Shown: positions 1-9,591, numbered from the stretch's first letter. The stretch: DNA of 64,000 nucleotides from Pseudomonas fuscovaginae SE-1 (GCF_000364705.1 NZ_AQOH01000204.1:1-64000), one strand, 5' to 3'. Made by a program: numbers and translations. Notes: generated by a model from the letters alone, not told the origin.

Positions 1-11
1 TCCAACACAGC

Positions 12-38
12 TATCGCCAGCAAGCCGGCTCCTGCAGT
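12..38. repeat. REP-type half element at left edge
   Basis: The stretch reads as the reverse complement of the 'gtgggagccggcttgctggcgat' type of palindromic element, which recurs near 1.93 kb and 49.4 kb in this window. Only one half is visible because the window starts here. It lies just upstream of the VUT-type gene. Confidence 0.6.
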
Positions 39-76
39 ACCCTGTGTGGCTATCTCGACAAGCAGCCCTGCCGCCC

Positions 77-556
77 ATGCTCTTTCTCATCGCCTACATC
101 GCCAGCGTCGTGCTGATCAATTTCGCCTTTTCCAGCGCGCCGCACCTGGACATCATCTGGTCGGCCTGGGGCGGGTTGGTGTTCGTGCTGCGGGACATGG
201 TGCAGACCCGCTTCGGCCATGGCGCCATCGTCGCCATGCTGGCGGCGCTGCTGCTGTCCTACGTCACTTCCGATCCGGCCATTGCCCTGGCCAGCGCCAC
301 GGCCTTCGCCGTATCCGAATGCATCGACTGGCTGGTGTTCACCATCACCCGACGCCCCCTGCATGACCGCCTGTGGATCAGTTCGGCGCTGAGCATCCCG
401 CTGGACACCTTCATCTTCTTCGGCCTGATCGGTGCACTGACCCCCGGGGTGATCCTCACTGCGCTGGGTTCCAAGTTCGCCGGGGTCACCGTGGTTTGGC
501 TGGCCATGGCCTGGCGCCAGCGCAAGGCCGTTCATCAGGATGCCCTGAAGGGATAG
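77..556 (+). CDS. VUT family (YhhQ-like) membrane transporter
   Basis: This 159-residue integral membrane protein has about five hydrophobic segments and resembles the VUT/YhhQ family. E. coli YhhQ is a queuosine-precursor transporter in the inner membrane; whether this shorter member carries the same substrate is inference. An alternative GTG start lies 33 bases upstream at 44, but it adds a polar stretch overlapping the edge of a REP element. The ATG at 77 begins directly with the first hydrophobic segment (MLFLIAYIASVV), as is usual for the family. It reads toward purT with a 122-base gap, and a separate purT promoter is possible. Confidence 0.72.
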   Translation: MLFLIAYIASVVLINFAFSSAPHLDIIWSAWGGLVFVLRDMVQTRFGHGAIVAMLAALLLSYVTSDPAIALASATAFAVSECIDWLVFTITRRPLHDRLWISSALSIPLDTFIFFGLIGALTPGVILTALGSKFAGVTVVWLAMAWRQRKAVHQDALKG

Positions 557-678
557 CCCGGATGGGGCGCCTGCCATACAGGCGAACCGCCGCAGTTCAT
601 GTAAAATGCCCGCCTTTCTTCCCAGCAGGTGCCCGTTGACCGGGCGCCTTCGATGATCCGTTGCCTCGAGGACCTGAA

Positions 679-1860
679 ATGACCCGTATCGGAACTCCAC
701 TGTCGCCGACCGCGACTCGCGTATTGCTCTGTGGCTGTGGTGAACTGGGCAAGGAAGTGGTGATCGAACTGCAACGCCTGGGAGCCGAGGTGATTGCCGT
801 CGACCGCTACGCGAACGCGCCGGCGATGCAGGTCGCCCACCGCAGCCACGTGATCAACATGCTCGACGGCGCCGCCCTGCGCGCGGTGATCGAAGCCGAG
901 AAGCCCCACTTCATCGTGCCGGAAATCGAGGCCATCGCCACCGCCACCCTGGTGGAGCTGGAAACCGAAGGTTTCACCGTGGTGCCGACCGCTCGCGCCG
1001 CGCAACTGACCATGAATCGTGAGGGTATTCGCCGCCTGGCTGCCGAAGAGCTGAAGCTGCCGACCTCGCCGTATCACTTCGCGGACACCTTCGAAGACTA
1101 CAGCAAGGCGGTCCAGGACCTCGGTTTCCCTTGCGTGGTCAAGCCGGTGATGAGTTCCTCGGGCAAGGGCCAGAGCCTGCTGCGCAGCGTCGATGACGTG
1201 CAGAAGGCCTGGGACTATGCCCAGGAAGGCGGGCGTGCCGGCAAGGGTCGTGTGATCGTCGAAGGCTTCATCGATTTCGATTACGAAATCACCCTGCTGA
1301 CCGTGCGCCATGTCGGCGGCACCACTTTCTGCGCGCCGGTCGGTCATCGCCAGGAGAAGGGGGACTACCAGGAGTCCTGGCAGCCTCAGGCCATGAGTCC
1401 GGTGGCGCTGGCCGAATCGGAACGGGTTGCCAAGGCGGTTACCGAGGCCCTGGGTGGACGTGGCATGTTCGGCGTCGAGCTGTTCATCAAGGGCGACCAG
1501 GTGTGGTTCAGCGAAGTGTCGCCGCGTCCGCATGACACCGGCATGGTCACCATGATCTCCCAGGACCTGTCGCAGTTCGCCCTGCATGCGCGGGCCATCC
1601 TCGGTCTGCCGATCCCGCTGATCCGTCAGTTCGGCCCGTCGGCCTCGGCGGTGATCCTGGTGGAAGGCAAGTCGACCCAGACCGCGTTCGCCAACCTCGG
1701 CGCGGCCCTGAGCGAACCGGACACCGCCTTGCGCCTGTTCGGCAAGCCGGAAGTCAACGGCCAGCGTCGCATGGGCGTGGCCCTGGCACGTGACGAGTCG
1801 ATCGAAGCGGCGCGGGCCAAGGCGACCCGCGCGTCCCAGGCGGTCGTTGTAGAGCTGTAA
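679..1860 (+). CDS. purT: Formate-dependent GAR transformylase PurT
   Basis: PurT makes formylglycinamide ribonucleotide from GAR, formate and ATP, the folate-independent route for step three of purine synthesis. The 393-residue length matches the family. The N-terminal nucleotide-binding fold carries [12 protein letters not shown]. The ATP-grasp core follows, with [14 protein letters not shown] near residue 155 and the metal-binding region [12 protein letters not shown] near residue 280. The ATG at 679 is preferred over an upstream TTG at 661 because the methionine opens the canonical [10 protein letters not shown] start. The leader holds a TAAAAT hexamer at 602-607 that could be a -10 box, but no convincing -35 was seen. 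Confidence 0.97.
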   Translation: MTRIGTPLSPTATRVLLCGCGELGKEVVIELQRLGAEVIAVDRYANAPAMQVAHRSHVINMLDGAALRAVIEAEKPHFIVPEIEAIATATLVELETEGFTVVPTARAAQLTMNREGIRRLAAEELKLPTSPYHFADTFEDYSKAVQDLGFPCVVKPVMSSSGKGQSLLRSVDDVQKAWDYAQEGGRAGKGRVIVEGFIDFDYEITLLTVRHVGGTTFCAPVGHRQEKGDYQESWQPQAMSPVALAESERVAKAVTEALGGRGMFGVELFIKGDQVWFSEVSPRPHDTGMVTMISQDLSQFALHARAILGLPIPLIRQFGPSASAVILVEGKSTQTAFANLGAALSEPDTALRLFGKPEVNGQRRMGVALARDESIEAARAKATRASQAVVVEL

Positions 1861-1874
1861 ACCGCGGTTGCCCC

Positions 1875-1966
1875 ATCCGCGGGCGAGCCCGCTCCCACAA
1901 TAAGCGAGTCCGATTCGGAGTTCCTTGTGGGAGCCGGCTTGCTGGCGATCCGCCGCAGGCGGCCAT
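1875..1966. repeat. Inverted pair of REP elements
   Basis: Two imperfect copies of a Pseudomonas REP sequence face each other. One runs about 1875-1900 (ending gctcccacaa) and one about 1925-1966 (ttgtgggagccggcttgctg), separated by about 24 bases. The second carries its own small hairpin (gccgcaggcggc). The pair lies between the convergent ends of purT and the MFS gene, a typical place for REP doublets, and could form a cruciform or act as a weak bidirectional terminator. Confidence 0.8.
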
Positions 1967-1976
1967 CACGTCTCTA

Positions 1977-3293
1977 TCAGCGGATCTTGTCCAAATCGCT
2001 GTAACGCGTTTCCTTCAGGCACAGAACGGCAATCAGGCTCAACGCCGCCGCCGCCGACACATACCCGCCAACCCAGCTCAAGCCCCCCATCGTCACCAGT
2101 TTCTGGGCAAAGAACGGCGCCGCCGAGGCACCGACGATACCGCCCAGGTTATAGGCTGCCGAAGCGCCGGTATAACGCACATGGGTGGGGAACAGCTCTG
2201 GCAGCAGCGCACCCATCGGGGCGAACGTCACCCCCATCAGGAACAGTTCCAGGCTCAGGAACAGCGCCACGCCCCAGGTCGAGCCATGGCCGAGCAACGG
2301 CTCCATGGTGAACCCGGAAAGCAGCGCCAGCAGCGCGCCGACGATCAGCACCGGCTTGCGTCCCAGGCGATCGCTGGCCCAGGCCGCCAATGGCGTGGCC
2401 GCCGCCATGAACAGCACGGCAAAGCACAGCAGACCGAGGAAGGTTTCGCGGCTGTAGCCCAGGTTGGCGACGCCGTAGCTCAGGGAGAACACTGCCGAGA
2501 TGTAGAACAGCGCATAACACACCACCATGGCCACCGAGCCCAGCAGCACCGGTACCCAGTAGCGGCTGAACAGCTCGACCAGCGGCATTTTCACCCGCTC
2601 ATGGCGCGCCACGGCATTGGCGAAGATCGGCGTTTCCTCGAGCTTGAGGCGCACATAGAGGCCGACGATGACCAGTACAGCGCTGATCAGGAACGGAATT
2701 CGCCAGCCCCACGAGCGGAACTGCTCGTCGCTGAGGCTCATGGCGAGAATCAGGAACAGGCCGTTGGCCGCGAGAAAGCCGATCGAAGGGCCCAGTTGCG
2801 GGAACATGCCGAACCAGGCGCGCTTGCCCTCGGGGGCGTTTTCGGTCGCCAGCAGCGCGGCGCCGCCCCATTCACCGCCCAGACCCAGGCCCTGGCCGAA
2901 GCGCAGCAGGCAGAGCAGCAATGGGGCCCAGGCACCAATGCTGGCGTAACCGGGCAATACGCCGATCAGCGTGGTGCACACGCCCATCAGCAGCAGCGAG
3001 GCGACCAGGGTCGACTTGCGGCCGATCCGGTCACCGAAGTGTCCGAACAGGATCGAGCCCAGTGGGCGTGCGAGAAAGGCGATACCGAAAGTCAGGAATG
3101 CCGACAGCATCTGCGCGGTGCTGTCGGTCTGGGGGAAGAACACCGGGCCGATCACCAGCGCGGCAGCGGTGGCGTAGACATAGAAGTCGTAGAACTCGAT
3201 GGCGGTGCCGATGAAGCTGGCAGTCGCGACCCGGGCGGTGGAGTTCAGCGGTGTGGTCGATCTGGCGTCATCGAAGGGGGTGCTGGAAGTCAT
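1977..3293 (-). CDS. MFS transporter, metabolite:H+ symporter (MHS) type
   Basis: This 438-residue protein with twelve predicted membrane segments belongs to the major facilitator superfamily. The signature after TM2 reads FGHFGDRIGRKS, and its relaxed half-repeat is ASDRLGRKP in the middle of the protein. RFGQGLGLGGEWGGA and the short N-terminal motif GTAIEFYDFYVY are typical of the MHS subfamily, which includes ProP, KgtP and ShiA. Members usually import organic acids or compatible solutes with protons; the substrate here cannot be read from sequence. The ATG at 3293 has an AGGGAA ribosome site upstream. It is monocistronic and convergent with purT. Confidence 0.9.
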   Translation of the reverse strand: MTSSTPFDDARSTTPLNSTARVATASFIGTAIEFYDFYVYATAAALVIGPVFFPQTDSTAQMLSAFLTFGIAFLARPLGSILFGHFGDRIGRKSTLVASLLLMGVCTTLIGVLPGYASIGAWAPLLLCLLRFGQGLGLGGEWGGAALLATENAPEGKRAWFGMFPQLGPSIGFLAANGLFLILAMSLSDEQFRSWGWRIPFLISAVLVIVGLYVRLKLEETPIFANAVARHERVKMPLVELFSRYWVPVLLGSVAMVVCYALFYISAVFSLSYGVANLGYSRETFLGLLCFAVLFMAAATPLAAWASDRLGRKPVLIVGALLALLSGFTMEPLLGHGSTWGVALFLSLELFLMGVTFAPMGALLPELFPTHVRYTGASAAYNLGGIVGASAAPFFAQKLVTMGGLSWVGGYVSAAAALSLIAVLCLKETRYSDLDKIR

Positions 3294-3649
3294 TGCGCGA
3301 TTCCCTGAAAGTCTTGCTCGTACGAATTATTAGAAGTGAACACCCAGGGATAAGGGTTTTTCCCGGGCCGGTCGGGGTTCTGTCCGGCGCGGGGATCTAC
3401 AGTGTGCGGGGCCGGAGGGCGGGTTGCGGGTGGGCAGGCGGTCCGGTGAGGCTGGGTAAGCCGGCTTGATTATAGGAAGCAGGCTACGCATCGAACAAGA
3501 GCGCCGCTCAGGCTTCCGGCCCGCAGCGGCTTGTCATGCACAAAATGGATGGGGACCCGGAGCTCCCTGGGAGCAGGGCTTGTCGGAACGCCGCACCGCC
3601 GCGAAGCTTTCGCCGGCCTCGAAGGCCCTTTCGCAGGTCAGCCTTGCTC
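3294..3649. other. Intergenic region between MFS and CBS-domain genes
   Basis: About 356 bases without a credible gene. The left part should hold the promoter of the MFS gene, which is transcribed leftward, but no strong sigma-70 match was seen. The right part is a degenerate REP element. Reading frames that cross this gap are open only because of high GC content and lack ribosome sites. Confidence 0.6.
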
Positions 3650-3658
3650 CTACGGCGG
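3569..3658. repeat. Degenerate REP element (cggaacgccgcaccgccgc family)
   Basis: gggagcagggcttgtcgg followed by aacgccgcaccgccgcgaagc resembles, in reverse complement, the element near 33.05 kb. A loosely inverted partner (gccttgctcctacgg) closes it at about 3641-3658 and reaches the stop codon of the adjacent gene. It sits immediately 3' of the CBS-domain gene. Confidence 0.6.
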
Positions 3659-4894
3659 AGGGGGAGTGGGCGCGCTGCTGGTGTGCCAGGCCAGTACCTG
3701 GCTGACCCGGTTGTCCTCGGTCTCGAGGATCTCCAGGCGATAACGGCCGATTTTCAGGCAGACCGCGCTTTCCGGAATGGTTTCCAGGGCCTCGGTGACC
3801 AGGCCGTTGAGGGTCTTGGGGCCGTCGCAGGGCAGGTGCCAGCCCAGGCTCTTGTTCAGCTCGCGGATCGAGGCGGCCCCTTCGATCACCAGGCGACCGT
3901 CGGCCTGGGGGTGGATGTGCGGGTTGTCGAGGCTGTGTTCGCTTTCGAATTCGCCGACGATCTCTTCGAGAATGTCTTCCAGGGTGACGATGCCCAGCAC
4001 TTCACCGTACTCGTCCACGACCAGGCCCAGGCGTCGTTGCTGCTTGTGGAAGTTCAGCAACTGCAATTGCAGCGGTGTGCTTTCCGGGACGAAATAGGGT
4101 TCGTGGCAGGCGCTCAGCAGGGCGGGCAGGGTCAGGCTGGCATCGGGCAGCAGGTGGCGCACCTGGCGGGTATTGAGTACCGCCTCGACCTGGTTGATAT
4201 CGCTGTGGAACACCGGCAGGCGGGTGCGCTTACTGTTGCGCAGTTGCTCGATGATGTCTTCGATCGGGTCGTCCAGGTTGATGCCGTCGACTTCGCTGCG
4301 CGGCACGAGGATGTCATTGACGGTGATGTTGTCCAGTGCATGAATGCCGGACAGCAACTGCGGTCGGGTCGAGTGTTCCTTGCCGGACTCGTCGAGGTCG
4401 ACCGGCGGGACATCCTCGTCGCTCTGCCTGACCGCGCCGGCCTTGCTGATGAACGGGCGCAGCAGCAGGCGGGCCGTGCCATTGAGCAGCCAGGCGGCGG
4501 GGTAGAGGATCTTCAGCGGGATGCCGAGCAGGGCATTGCCGACCGCGAGCATGGCTTCGGGATAGCGGGCGGCGAGCAGGCGCGGCAGGTAGTCGGCCAG
4601 CACCAGCAGGGCGACGGCACTGCCCAGGCAGGCCAGCCAGGGACCGTGGTTGCCCCAGAGCAGCAGCGAGAGCAGGGTGGCGATGATCACCACGACGATG
4701 CGGCACAGGGTGTTGCAGAGGATCAGGCTTTCACGCGGGAAGCTCAGGCGGGCGGCCGGCTTGTCGCCGAAGCGGGAGGTCGGGCGCCGGGCTGTGAGCA
4801 GGTGCTGGGCGACCTCGATGGCGGTGAACAGCGCTGACCAGAGGATCAGCAGGGCCAATACGGCGAGCATCGGCCCGGCGGGCAGGTTGTCCAT
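3650..4894 (-). CDS. CNNM/CorC-HlyC family membrane protein with CBS pair
   Basis: This 414-residue protein has an N-terminal DUF21 membrane domain with about four hydrophobic segments in the first 150 residues. A tandem CBS domain region follows at about 190-320 (DILVPRSEVDGINLDD, then LGLVVDEYGEVLGIVTLEDI). A C-terminal CorC/HlyC transporter-associated domain ends the protein. The family is linked to Mg2+ or Co2+ transport or efflux resistance; older annotations call it hemolysin. A haemolytic role is unlikely here. The start at 4894 lies 12 bases after the stop of the upstream CcsA-like gene, so the two are probably co-transcribed. The same pair precedes ffh in other pseudomonads as I recall. 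Confidence 0.88.
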   Translation of the reverse strand: MDNLPAGPMLAVLALLILWSALFTAIEVAQHLLTARRPTSRFGDKPAARLSFPRESLILCNTLCRIVVVIIATLLSLLLWGNHGPWLACLGSAVALLVLADYLPRLLAARYPEAMLAVGNALLGIPLKILYPAAWLLNGTARLLLRPFISKAGAVRQSDEDVPPVDLDESGKEHSTRPQLLSGIHALDNITVNDILVPRSEVDGINLDDPIEDIIEQLRNSKRTRLPVFHSDINQVEAVLNTRQVRHLLPDASLTLPALLSACHEPYFVPESTPLQLQLLNFHKQQRRLGLVVDEYGEVLGIVTLEDILEEIVGEFESEHSLDNPHIHPQADGRLVIEGAASIRELNKSLGWHLPCDGPKTLNGLVTEALETIPESAVCLKIGRYRLEILETEDNRVSQVLAWHTSSAPTPPPP

Positions 4895-4906
4895 GTTCTC
4901 GGCCCG

Positions 4907-5719
4907 TCAGATATGCAGGATGTATTCGCGGACCAGCTTGCTGCCGAAATAGGCCAGCATCAGCAGGCAGAAACCGGCCAGGGTCCAGCGGATCGCCTTG
5001 TGCCCGCGCCAGCCGAGGCGGTTGCGCCCCCACAACAGTACACTGAACACCACCCAGGCCAGGCAGGCCAGCAGGGTCTTGTGCACCAGGTGCTGGGCGA
5101 ACAGATTCTCGACGAACAGCCAGCCGGAGATCAGCGACAGCGACAGCAGGGTCCAGCCGGCCCAGAGGAAACCGAACAGCAGGCTTTCCATGGTCTGCAG
5201 TGGCGGGAAATTGCGGATCAGCCCGGAGGGATGCTTGTTCTTCAACTGGTGATCCTGCAACAGCAGCAGCAGCGACTGGAACACCGCGATGGTGAACATG
5301 CCGTAGGCGAGGATCGAAAGCAGGATGTGCGCGAGGATGCCCGGCTCCTCGTCGATGATCTGCACCGTACCCGAGGGCGCGAACTGCGCGAGCAATACGG
5401 TCAGCAGCCCCAGCGGAAACAGCAGGAGCAGCAGGTTCTCCACGGGAATCCGCAGGCAGGCGACCAGGGTCAGGGCAATCACCGCGACGGCGATCAGGCT
5501 GGCGGCGTTGAAGAAGTCCAGGCCCAGGCCGACCGGAGTCGCCAGGTGGGCGCACAGGGCGATGGCGTGGGCCAGTACGGCGAAGGTGCCGAGCCCGACC
5601 AGCAGGCGCTTGTCGGCCTTGGCGCGCTGGCGCAGGCGCGCGCCTTGATAGAGGGCCGCGGCGGCATACAGGCAGGCTGCGGCGATGCTGGTCAGAAAGC
5701 TGGGTGACAGAGGAGGCAT
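4907..5719 (-). CDS. CcsA/YpjD-like cytochrome c assembly family membrane protein
   Basis: This 270-residue protein with about eight transmembrane segments resembles the cytochrome c assembly (CcsA/YpjD) family. The segment from about 145 to 250 corresponds to the family core, including HILLSILAYGMFTIA and AHLVHK-like histidine-containing regions near the membrane. Members take part in haem handling for c-type cytochromes, but YpjD-type proteins of gammaproteobacteria lack a proven role. The ATG at 5719 is chosen over an upstream ATG at 5776: it has AGGA about five bases before it, and the extra 19 residues look non-family. It is divergent from ffh and co-directional with the CBS-domain gene. 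Confidence 0.8.
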   Translation of the reverse strand: MPPLSPSFLTSIAAACLYAAAALYQGARLRQRAKADKRLLVGLGTFAVLAHAIALCAHLATPVGLGLDFFNAASLIAVAVIALTLVACLRIPVENLLLLLFPLGLLTVLLAQFAPSGTVQIIDEEPGILAHILLSILAYGMFTIAVFQSLLLLLQDHQLKNKHPSGLIRNFPPLQTMESLLFGFLWAGWTLLSLSLISGWLFVENLFAQHLVHKTLLACLAWVVFSVLLWGRNRLGWRGHKAIRWTLAGFCLLMLAYFGSKLVREYILHI

Positions 5720-5814
5720 AAGTCCTGTGAAGCAAGCCCGAAAGGCGCTGAGTTTGGCATACAACCGCCAGTCCACGAAAGACCGTGGCGCTAGTGCCGC
5801 GCACGCAGTCTCGT

Positions 5815-5820
5815 TATAAT
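5815..5820 (+). promoter_or_regulatory. Candidate -10 box for ffh
   Basis: A perfect TATAAT lies 87 bases before the ffh start codon and points toward it. The hexamer 17 bases upstream (tagtgc) is a poor -35, so this is a partial match only. Confidence 0.45.
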
Positions 5821-5907
5821 TCGCGATCTGCCCATGCTGCAGGCTCGCCAGGCGGGTTTTTCCGTTCGCCGGCGGCCCATTACCTCAGTGGCTTCAAAGG
5901 ATCGCGC

Positions 5908-7284
5908 ATGTTTGAAAACCTGACCGACCGTCTCTCGCAGACGCTGCGCCATGTCACCGGCAAGGCCAAGCTGACCGAGGACAATATCAAAGACACCCTG
6001 CGTGAAGTGCGCATGGCGTTGCTCGAGGCCGACGTCGCCCTGCCGGTGGTGAAGGACTTCGTCAATTCGGTCAAGGAGCGCGCGGTCGGTACCGAAGTCT
6101 CGCGCAGCCTGACACCGGGCCAGGCGTTCGTGAAGATCGTCCAGGCCGAACTCGAAAGCCTGATGGGCGCGGCCAACGAGGACCTGAATCTCGCGGCCGT
6201 GCCGCCTGCGGTCATTCTGATGGCCGGTTTGCAGGGGGCCGGCAAGACCACCACCGCCGGCAAGCTGGCGCGCTTCCTCAAGGAGCGCAAGAAGAAAAGC
6301 GTGATGGTGGTCTCGGCGGACGTCTACCGCCCGGCCGCGATCAAGCAGTTGGAAACCTTGGCCAACGATATCGGCGTGACCTTCTTCCCGTCCGATATCA
6401 GTCAGAAGCCGGTGACCATCGCCGAGGCTGCCATCAAGGAAGCACGGCTGAAGTTCATCGACGTGGTGATCGTCGATACCGCCGGTCGTCTGCACGTCGA
6501 CGCCGAGATGATGGTCGAGATCCAGCAACTGCACGCGGCGATCAAACCGGTGGAGACGCTGTTCGTGGTCGACGCCATGACCGGTCAGGACGCGGCCAAT
6601 ACCGCCAAGGCCTTCGGTGACGCACTGCCGCTGACCGGCGTGGTGCTGACCAAGGTCGACGGCGATGCCCGTGGCGGTGCCGCGCTGTCGGTGCGTGCCA
6701 TTACTGGCAAGCCGATCAAGTTCATCGGTATGGGCGAGAAGAGCGAAGCGCTCGATCCCTTCCATCCGGACCGGATCGCCTCGCGGATCCTCGGCATGGG
6801 CGACGTGCTCAGTCTGATCGAGCAGGCCGAGCAGACCCTCGACAAGGAAAAGGCCGACAAGCTGGCCAAGAAACTGAAGAAGGGCAAGGGCTTCGACCTC
6901 GAGGACTTCCGCGATCAGTTGCAACAGATGAAGAACATGGGCGGTCTCGGCGGCCTGATGGACAAGCTGCCGAACATCGGTGGCGTGAACCTGTCGCAGA
7001 TGGGCAACGCCCAGAATGCGGCGGAGAAGCAATTCAAGCAGATGGAAGCCATCATCAACTCCATGACTCCGGCCGAGCGCCGCGACCCCGAGCTCATCAG
7101 CGGTTCGCGCAAGCGCCGGATCGCTTTGGGCTCCGGCACCCAGGTGCAGGACATCGGGCGCTTGATCAAGCAGCACAAGCAGATGCAGAAGATGATGAAG
7201 AAATTCACCGCCAAGGGCGGCATGGCCAAGATGATGCGCGGTCTTGGTGGCATGATGCCGGGTGGCGGCATGCCGAAAATGTAA
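5908..7284 (+). CDS. ffh: Signal recognition particle GTPase Ffh
   Basis: Ffh binds 4.5S RNA and signal sequences of nascent membrane proteins and docks with FtsY. The 458-residue protein has an N-terminal four-helix domain, a GTPase domain with P-loop GLQGAGKTTTAGK at 107-119 and DTAGRLHVD near 190, and TKVDGDARGG near 250. A methionine-rich M domain follows from about 330 to the end (QQMKNMGGLGG, MQKMMKKF, MMPGGGMPKM). The ATG at 5908 has AAAGGA upstream and matches the family start MFENLTDRLS. An in-frame extension to 5785 would add about 40 unrelated residues and was rejected. Confidence 0.98.
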   Translation: MFENLTDRLSQTLRHVTGKAKLTEDNIKDTLREVRMALLEADVALPVVKDFVNSVKERAVGTEVSRSLTPGQAFVKIVQAELESLMGAANEDLNLAAVPPAVILMAGLQGAGKTTTAGKLARFLKERKKKSVMVVSADVYRPAAIKQLETLANDIGVTFFPSDISQKPVTIAEAAIKEARLKFIDVVIVDTAGRLHVDAEMMVEIQQLHAAIKPVETLFVVDAMTGQDAANTAKAFGDALPLTGVVLTKVDGDARGGAALSVRAITGKPIKFIGMGEKSEALDPFHPDRIASRILGMGDVLSLIEQAEQTLDKEKADKLAKKLKKGKGFDLEDFRDQLQQMKNMGGLGGLMDKLPNIGGVNLSQMGNAQNAAEKQFKQMEAIINSMTPAERRDPELISGSRKRRIALGSGTQVQDIGRLIKQHKQMQKMMKKFTAKGGMAKMMRGLGGMMPGGGMPKM

Positions 7285-7433
7285 GGAATCCGCGCCGGCC
7301 GTCGTGTCGGCGTTGCCCCGCAGGGATGCGGGGAACTCCAGCAAACCCGCGGTGGCGGGGGCTGGTCCGCCGTTCATCGCAACGGCTTCATGGCAGATCT
7401 CTATCGTACGGCGCTGGACGCCGGAAAAAGGCA

Positions 7434-7462
7434 TTGGCAAAAGTCCGGATATTCCTTAGAAT
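7434..7462 (+). promoter_or_regulatory. Sigma-70 promoter of the rpsP operon
   Basis: TTGGCA at 7434-7439 and TAGAAT at 7457-7462 are separated by exactly 17 bases, five of six matches to each consensus. They lie 73 bases upstream of rpsP. This is the best promoter match in the window and fits a strongly expressed ribosomal operon. Confidence 0.8.
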
Positions 7463-7534
7463 ATGCGGCCTTTCGGGCACCCATGCCCGCTGTGCATTTA
7501 GATTTGCAGCACCGACTACAGGAACGATGTTCAC

Positions 7535-7786
7535 ATGCTAACAATCCGTCTTGCCCTTGGCGGCTCCAAAAAGCGCCCGTTTTACCACCTGACCGTAACC
7601 GACAGCCGCAACGCGCGTGACGGTTCGCACAAAGAACAAGTGGGTTTCTTCAACCCGATTGCTCGTGGTCAGGAAGTTCGTCTGTCCGTGAACCAAGAGC
7701 GCGTCAACTACTGGTTGAGCGTGGGTGCACAACCTTCTGAGCGCGTTGCTCAGTTGCTGAAGGAAAACGCCAAGGCTGCGGCCTGA
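7535..7786 (+). CDS. rpsP: 30S ribosomal protein S16
   Basis: An 83-residue small-subunit protein beginning [20 protein letters not shown], the S16 signature. It binds 16S rRNA and helps assembly of the 30S body. It is the first gene of the rpsP-rimM-trmD-rplS operon; the next gene starts five bases after its stop codon. Codons are visibly less GC-biased than in neighbouring genes, as is common for ribosomal proteins. Confidence 0.98.
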   Translation: MLTIRLALGGSKKRPFYHLTVTDSRNARDGSHKEQVGFFNPIARGQEVRLSVNQERVNYWLSVGAQPSERVAQLLKENAKAAA

Positions 7787-7791
7787 GCGAT

Positions 7792-8328
7792 ATGAACGCG
7801 ACGCCTGTTTCTACCGATGATCTGATCGTTATCGGCAAGATCTATTCTGTTCATGGCGTTCGCGGCGAAGTAAAGGTCTATTCCTTTACGGATCCGATCA
7901 AGAACCTGTTGAACTACAAGACCTGGACGCTCAAGCGCGAAGGTAGTGTGAAACAGGTTGAGCTGGTCAGTGGACGCGGGAACGAAAAGTTCCTGGTCGC
8001 GAAGCTCAAGGGTCTCGATGATCGTGAAGAAGCTCGTCTTCTGGCCGGTTATGAGATCTGCGTGCCAAGCAGCCTGTTCCCTGAGCTGACCGACGGCGAG
8101 TACTACTGGTACCAGTTGGAAGGTCTGAAGGTCATCGACACTCTCGGGCAATTGTTTGGGAAAATCGATCACCTGCTCGAAACCGGCTCGAATGATGTCA
8201 TGGTGGTCAAGCCTTGTCCGGGCAGCCTGGATGATCGCGAACGCCTGTTGCCGTATACCGAGCAATGCGTGTTGGCAGTCGACCTGGTGGCTGGCGAGAT
8301 GAAGGTGGATTGGGACGCGGACTTCTAA
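7792..8328 (+). CDS. rimM: Ribosome maturation factor RimM
   Basis: A 178-residue protein that binds S19 and helps maturation of the 3' domain of 16S rRNA. The N-terminal RimM domain opens with IVIGKIYSVHGVRGEVKVYSF, the family hallmark, at about 11-31. The C-terminal PRC-barrel domain includes ELTDGEYYWYQLEGLKV near 100 and LLPYTEQCVLAVDL near 150. It is the second gene of the operon, with gaps of five bases before and three bases after, implying translational coupling. Confidence 0.97.
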   Translation: MNATPVSTDDLIVIGKIYSVHGVRGEVKVYSFTDPIKNLLNYKTWTLKREGSVKQVELVSGRGNEKFLVAKLKGLDDREEARLLAGYEICVPSSLFPELTDGEYYWYQLEGLKVIDTLGQLFGKIDHLLETGSNDVMVVKPCPGSLDDRERLLPYTEQCVLAVDLVAGEMKVDWDADF

Positions 8329-8331
8329 GCA

Positions 8332-9084
8332 ATGGCGAGCCTGCGCGTAGAAGTGATCACGCTGTTTCCCGAGATGTTTTCCGCCATCAGCGACTACGGC
8401 ATCACCAGTCGTGCGGTGAAACAGGGGTTGTTGCAACTGACCTGTTGGAACCCGCGGGACTACACGACGGATCGACATCACACTGTGGACGATCGCCCGT
8501 TTGGCGGTGGTCCGGGCATGGTGATGAAGATCAAGCCCCTCGAGGACGCCCTGGTCGAGGCCAAGGCAGCAGCGGGGGAGGCGGCGAAGGTGATCTACCT
8601 GTCGCCCCAGGGTCGGCAACTGAATCAGTTGGCGGTTCGCGACCTGGCGAAAGAGGATGCCTTGATCCTCATTGCTGGTCGTTATGAAGGCATCGACGAG
8701 CGTTTCATAGAGGCGCATGTCGATGAAGAGTGGTCGATTGGGGACTATGTCCTGTCCGGTGGTGAACTGCCGGCGATGGTCCTGATAGATGCGGTTACAC
8801 GGCTGCTGCCCGGAGCTTTAGGGCATGCGGACTCCGCGGAGGAGGATTCCTTCACGGATGGTTTGCTGGATTGCCCGCACTACACCCGTCCGGAGGTGTA
8901 TGCGGATCAGCGTGTTCCCGACGTGTTGCTCAGTGGCAACCACGCACATATCCGGCGTTGGCGTCTGAAGCAGTCCCTTGGCAGGACCTCGGAACGACGC
9001 GCCGATCTTCTGGAAAGACGCTCGCTTTCTGGAGAAGAGAAGAAGCTGCTCGAGGAATATATCCGCGAGCGGGACGATAGTTAA
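8332..9084 (+). CDS. trmD: tRNA (guanine37-N1)-methyltransferase TrmD
   Basis: TrmD methylates G37 next to the anticodon with SAM, preventing +1 frameshifting. The 250-residue protein opens with [19 protein letters not shown]. It carries the substrate loop [14 protein letters not shown] near 60 and the SAM-binding trefoil-knot segment [14 protein letters not shown] near 110 with [17 protein letters not shown] near 130. These are all canonical. It lies three bases after rimM and 45 bases before rplS in the ribosomal operon. Confidence 0.98.
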   Translation: MASLRVEVITLFPEMFSAISDYGITSRAVKQGLLQLTCWNPRDYTTDRHHTVDDRPFGGGPGMVMKIKPLEDALVEAKAAAGEAAKVIYLSPQGRQLNQLAVRDLAKEDALILIAGRYEGIDERFIEAHVDEEWSIGDYVLSGGELPAMVLIDAVTRLLPGALGHADSAEEDSFTDGLLDCPHYTRPEVYADQRVPDVLLSGNHAHIRRWRLKQSLGRTSERRADLLERRSLSGEEKKLLEEYIRERDDS

Positions 9085-9129
9085 CAACGTATCGATGGTA
9101 GATCCGACGATTTACCTTAGGAGCACAGC

Positions 9130-9480
9130 ATGACCAACAAAATCATTCTGCAACTCGAAGCCGAGCAGATGACCAAAGAGATCCCAGCCTTTGCCCCGGG
9201 CGACACCATTGTCGTTCAGGTGAAAGTGAAGGAAGGCGATCGTTCGCGTCTGCAGGCCTTTGAAGGCGTGGTAATTGCCAAGCGTAACCGCGGTGTGAAC
9301 AGCGCGTTCACCGTACGTAAAATCTCCAACGGTGTTGGCGTAGAGCGTACTTTCCAGACCTACAGCCCGCAAATCGACAGCATGGCTGTCAAGCGTCGCG
9401 GTGACGTACGTAAAGCCAAGCTGTACTACCTGCGCGACCTGTCGGGTAAAGCCGCTCGCATCAAGGAAAAACTGGCCTGA
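9130..9480 (+). CDS. rplS: 50S ribosomal protein L19
   Basis: A 116-residue large-subunit protein located at the 30S-50S interface. It starts [14 protein letters not shown] and contains the family segment [28 protein letters not shown]. The start codon has TAGGAGCAC seven bases upstream. It is the last gene of the rpsP operon and is followed immediately by a strong intrinsic terminator. Confidence 0.98.
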   Translation: MTNKIILQLEAEQMTKEIPAFAPGDTIVVQVKVKEGDRSRLQAFEGVVIAKRNRGVNSAFTVRKISNGVGVERTFQTYSPQIDSMAVKRRGDVRKAKLYYLRDLSGKAARIKEKLA

Positions 9481-9498
9481 GTCCAGCTTCCGATGCAG

Positions 9499-9526
9499 AA
9501 AAAAGCAGCCTACGGGCTGCTTTTTT
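9499..9526 (+). terminator. Intrinsic terminator of the rpsP operon
   Basis: A perfect stem gcagcc/ggctgc with loop tacg is flanked by six A and six T residues. It begins 19 bases after the rplS stop codon. The symmetric A/T tracts would also work on the other strand. Confidence 0.93.
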
Positions 9527-9591
9527 GTTGCCTGGATTTTTATCCTTGGGCACTCTGACTCCGTTTGCCGTGTCACGCTTTTCGAGTCTTT

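Noticed and set aside
5791..7440. Reading frame of about 550 codons antisense to ffh
   Set aside because: It mirrors ffh codons, is rich in His, Leu and Gln as typical for shadows, and has no ribosome site or family motif.
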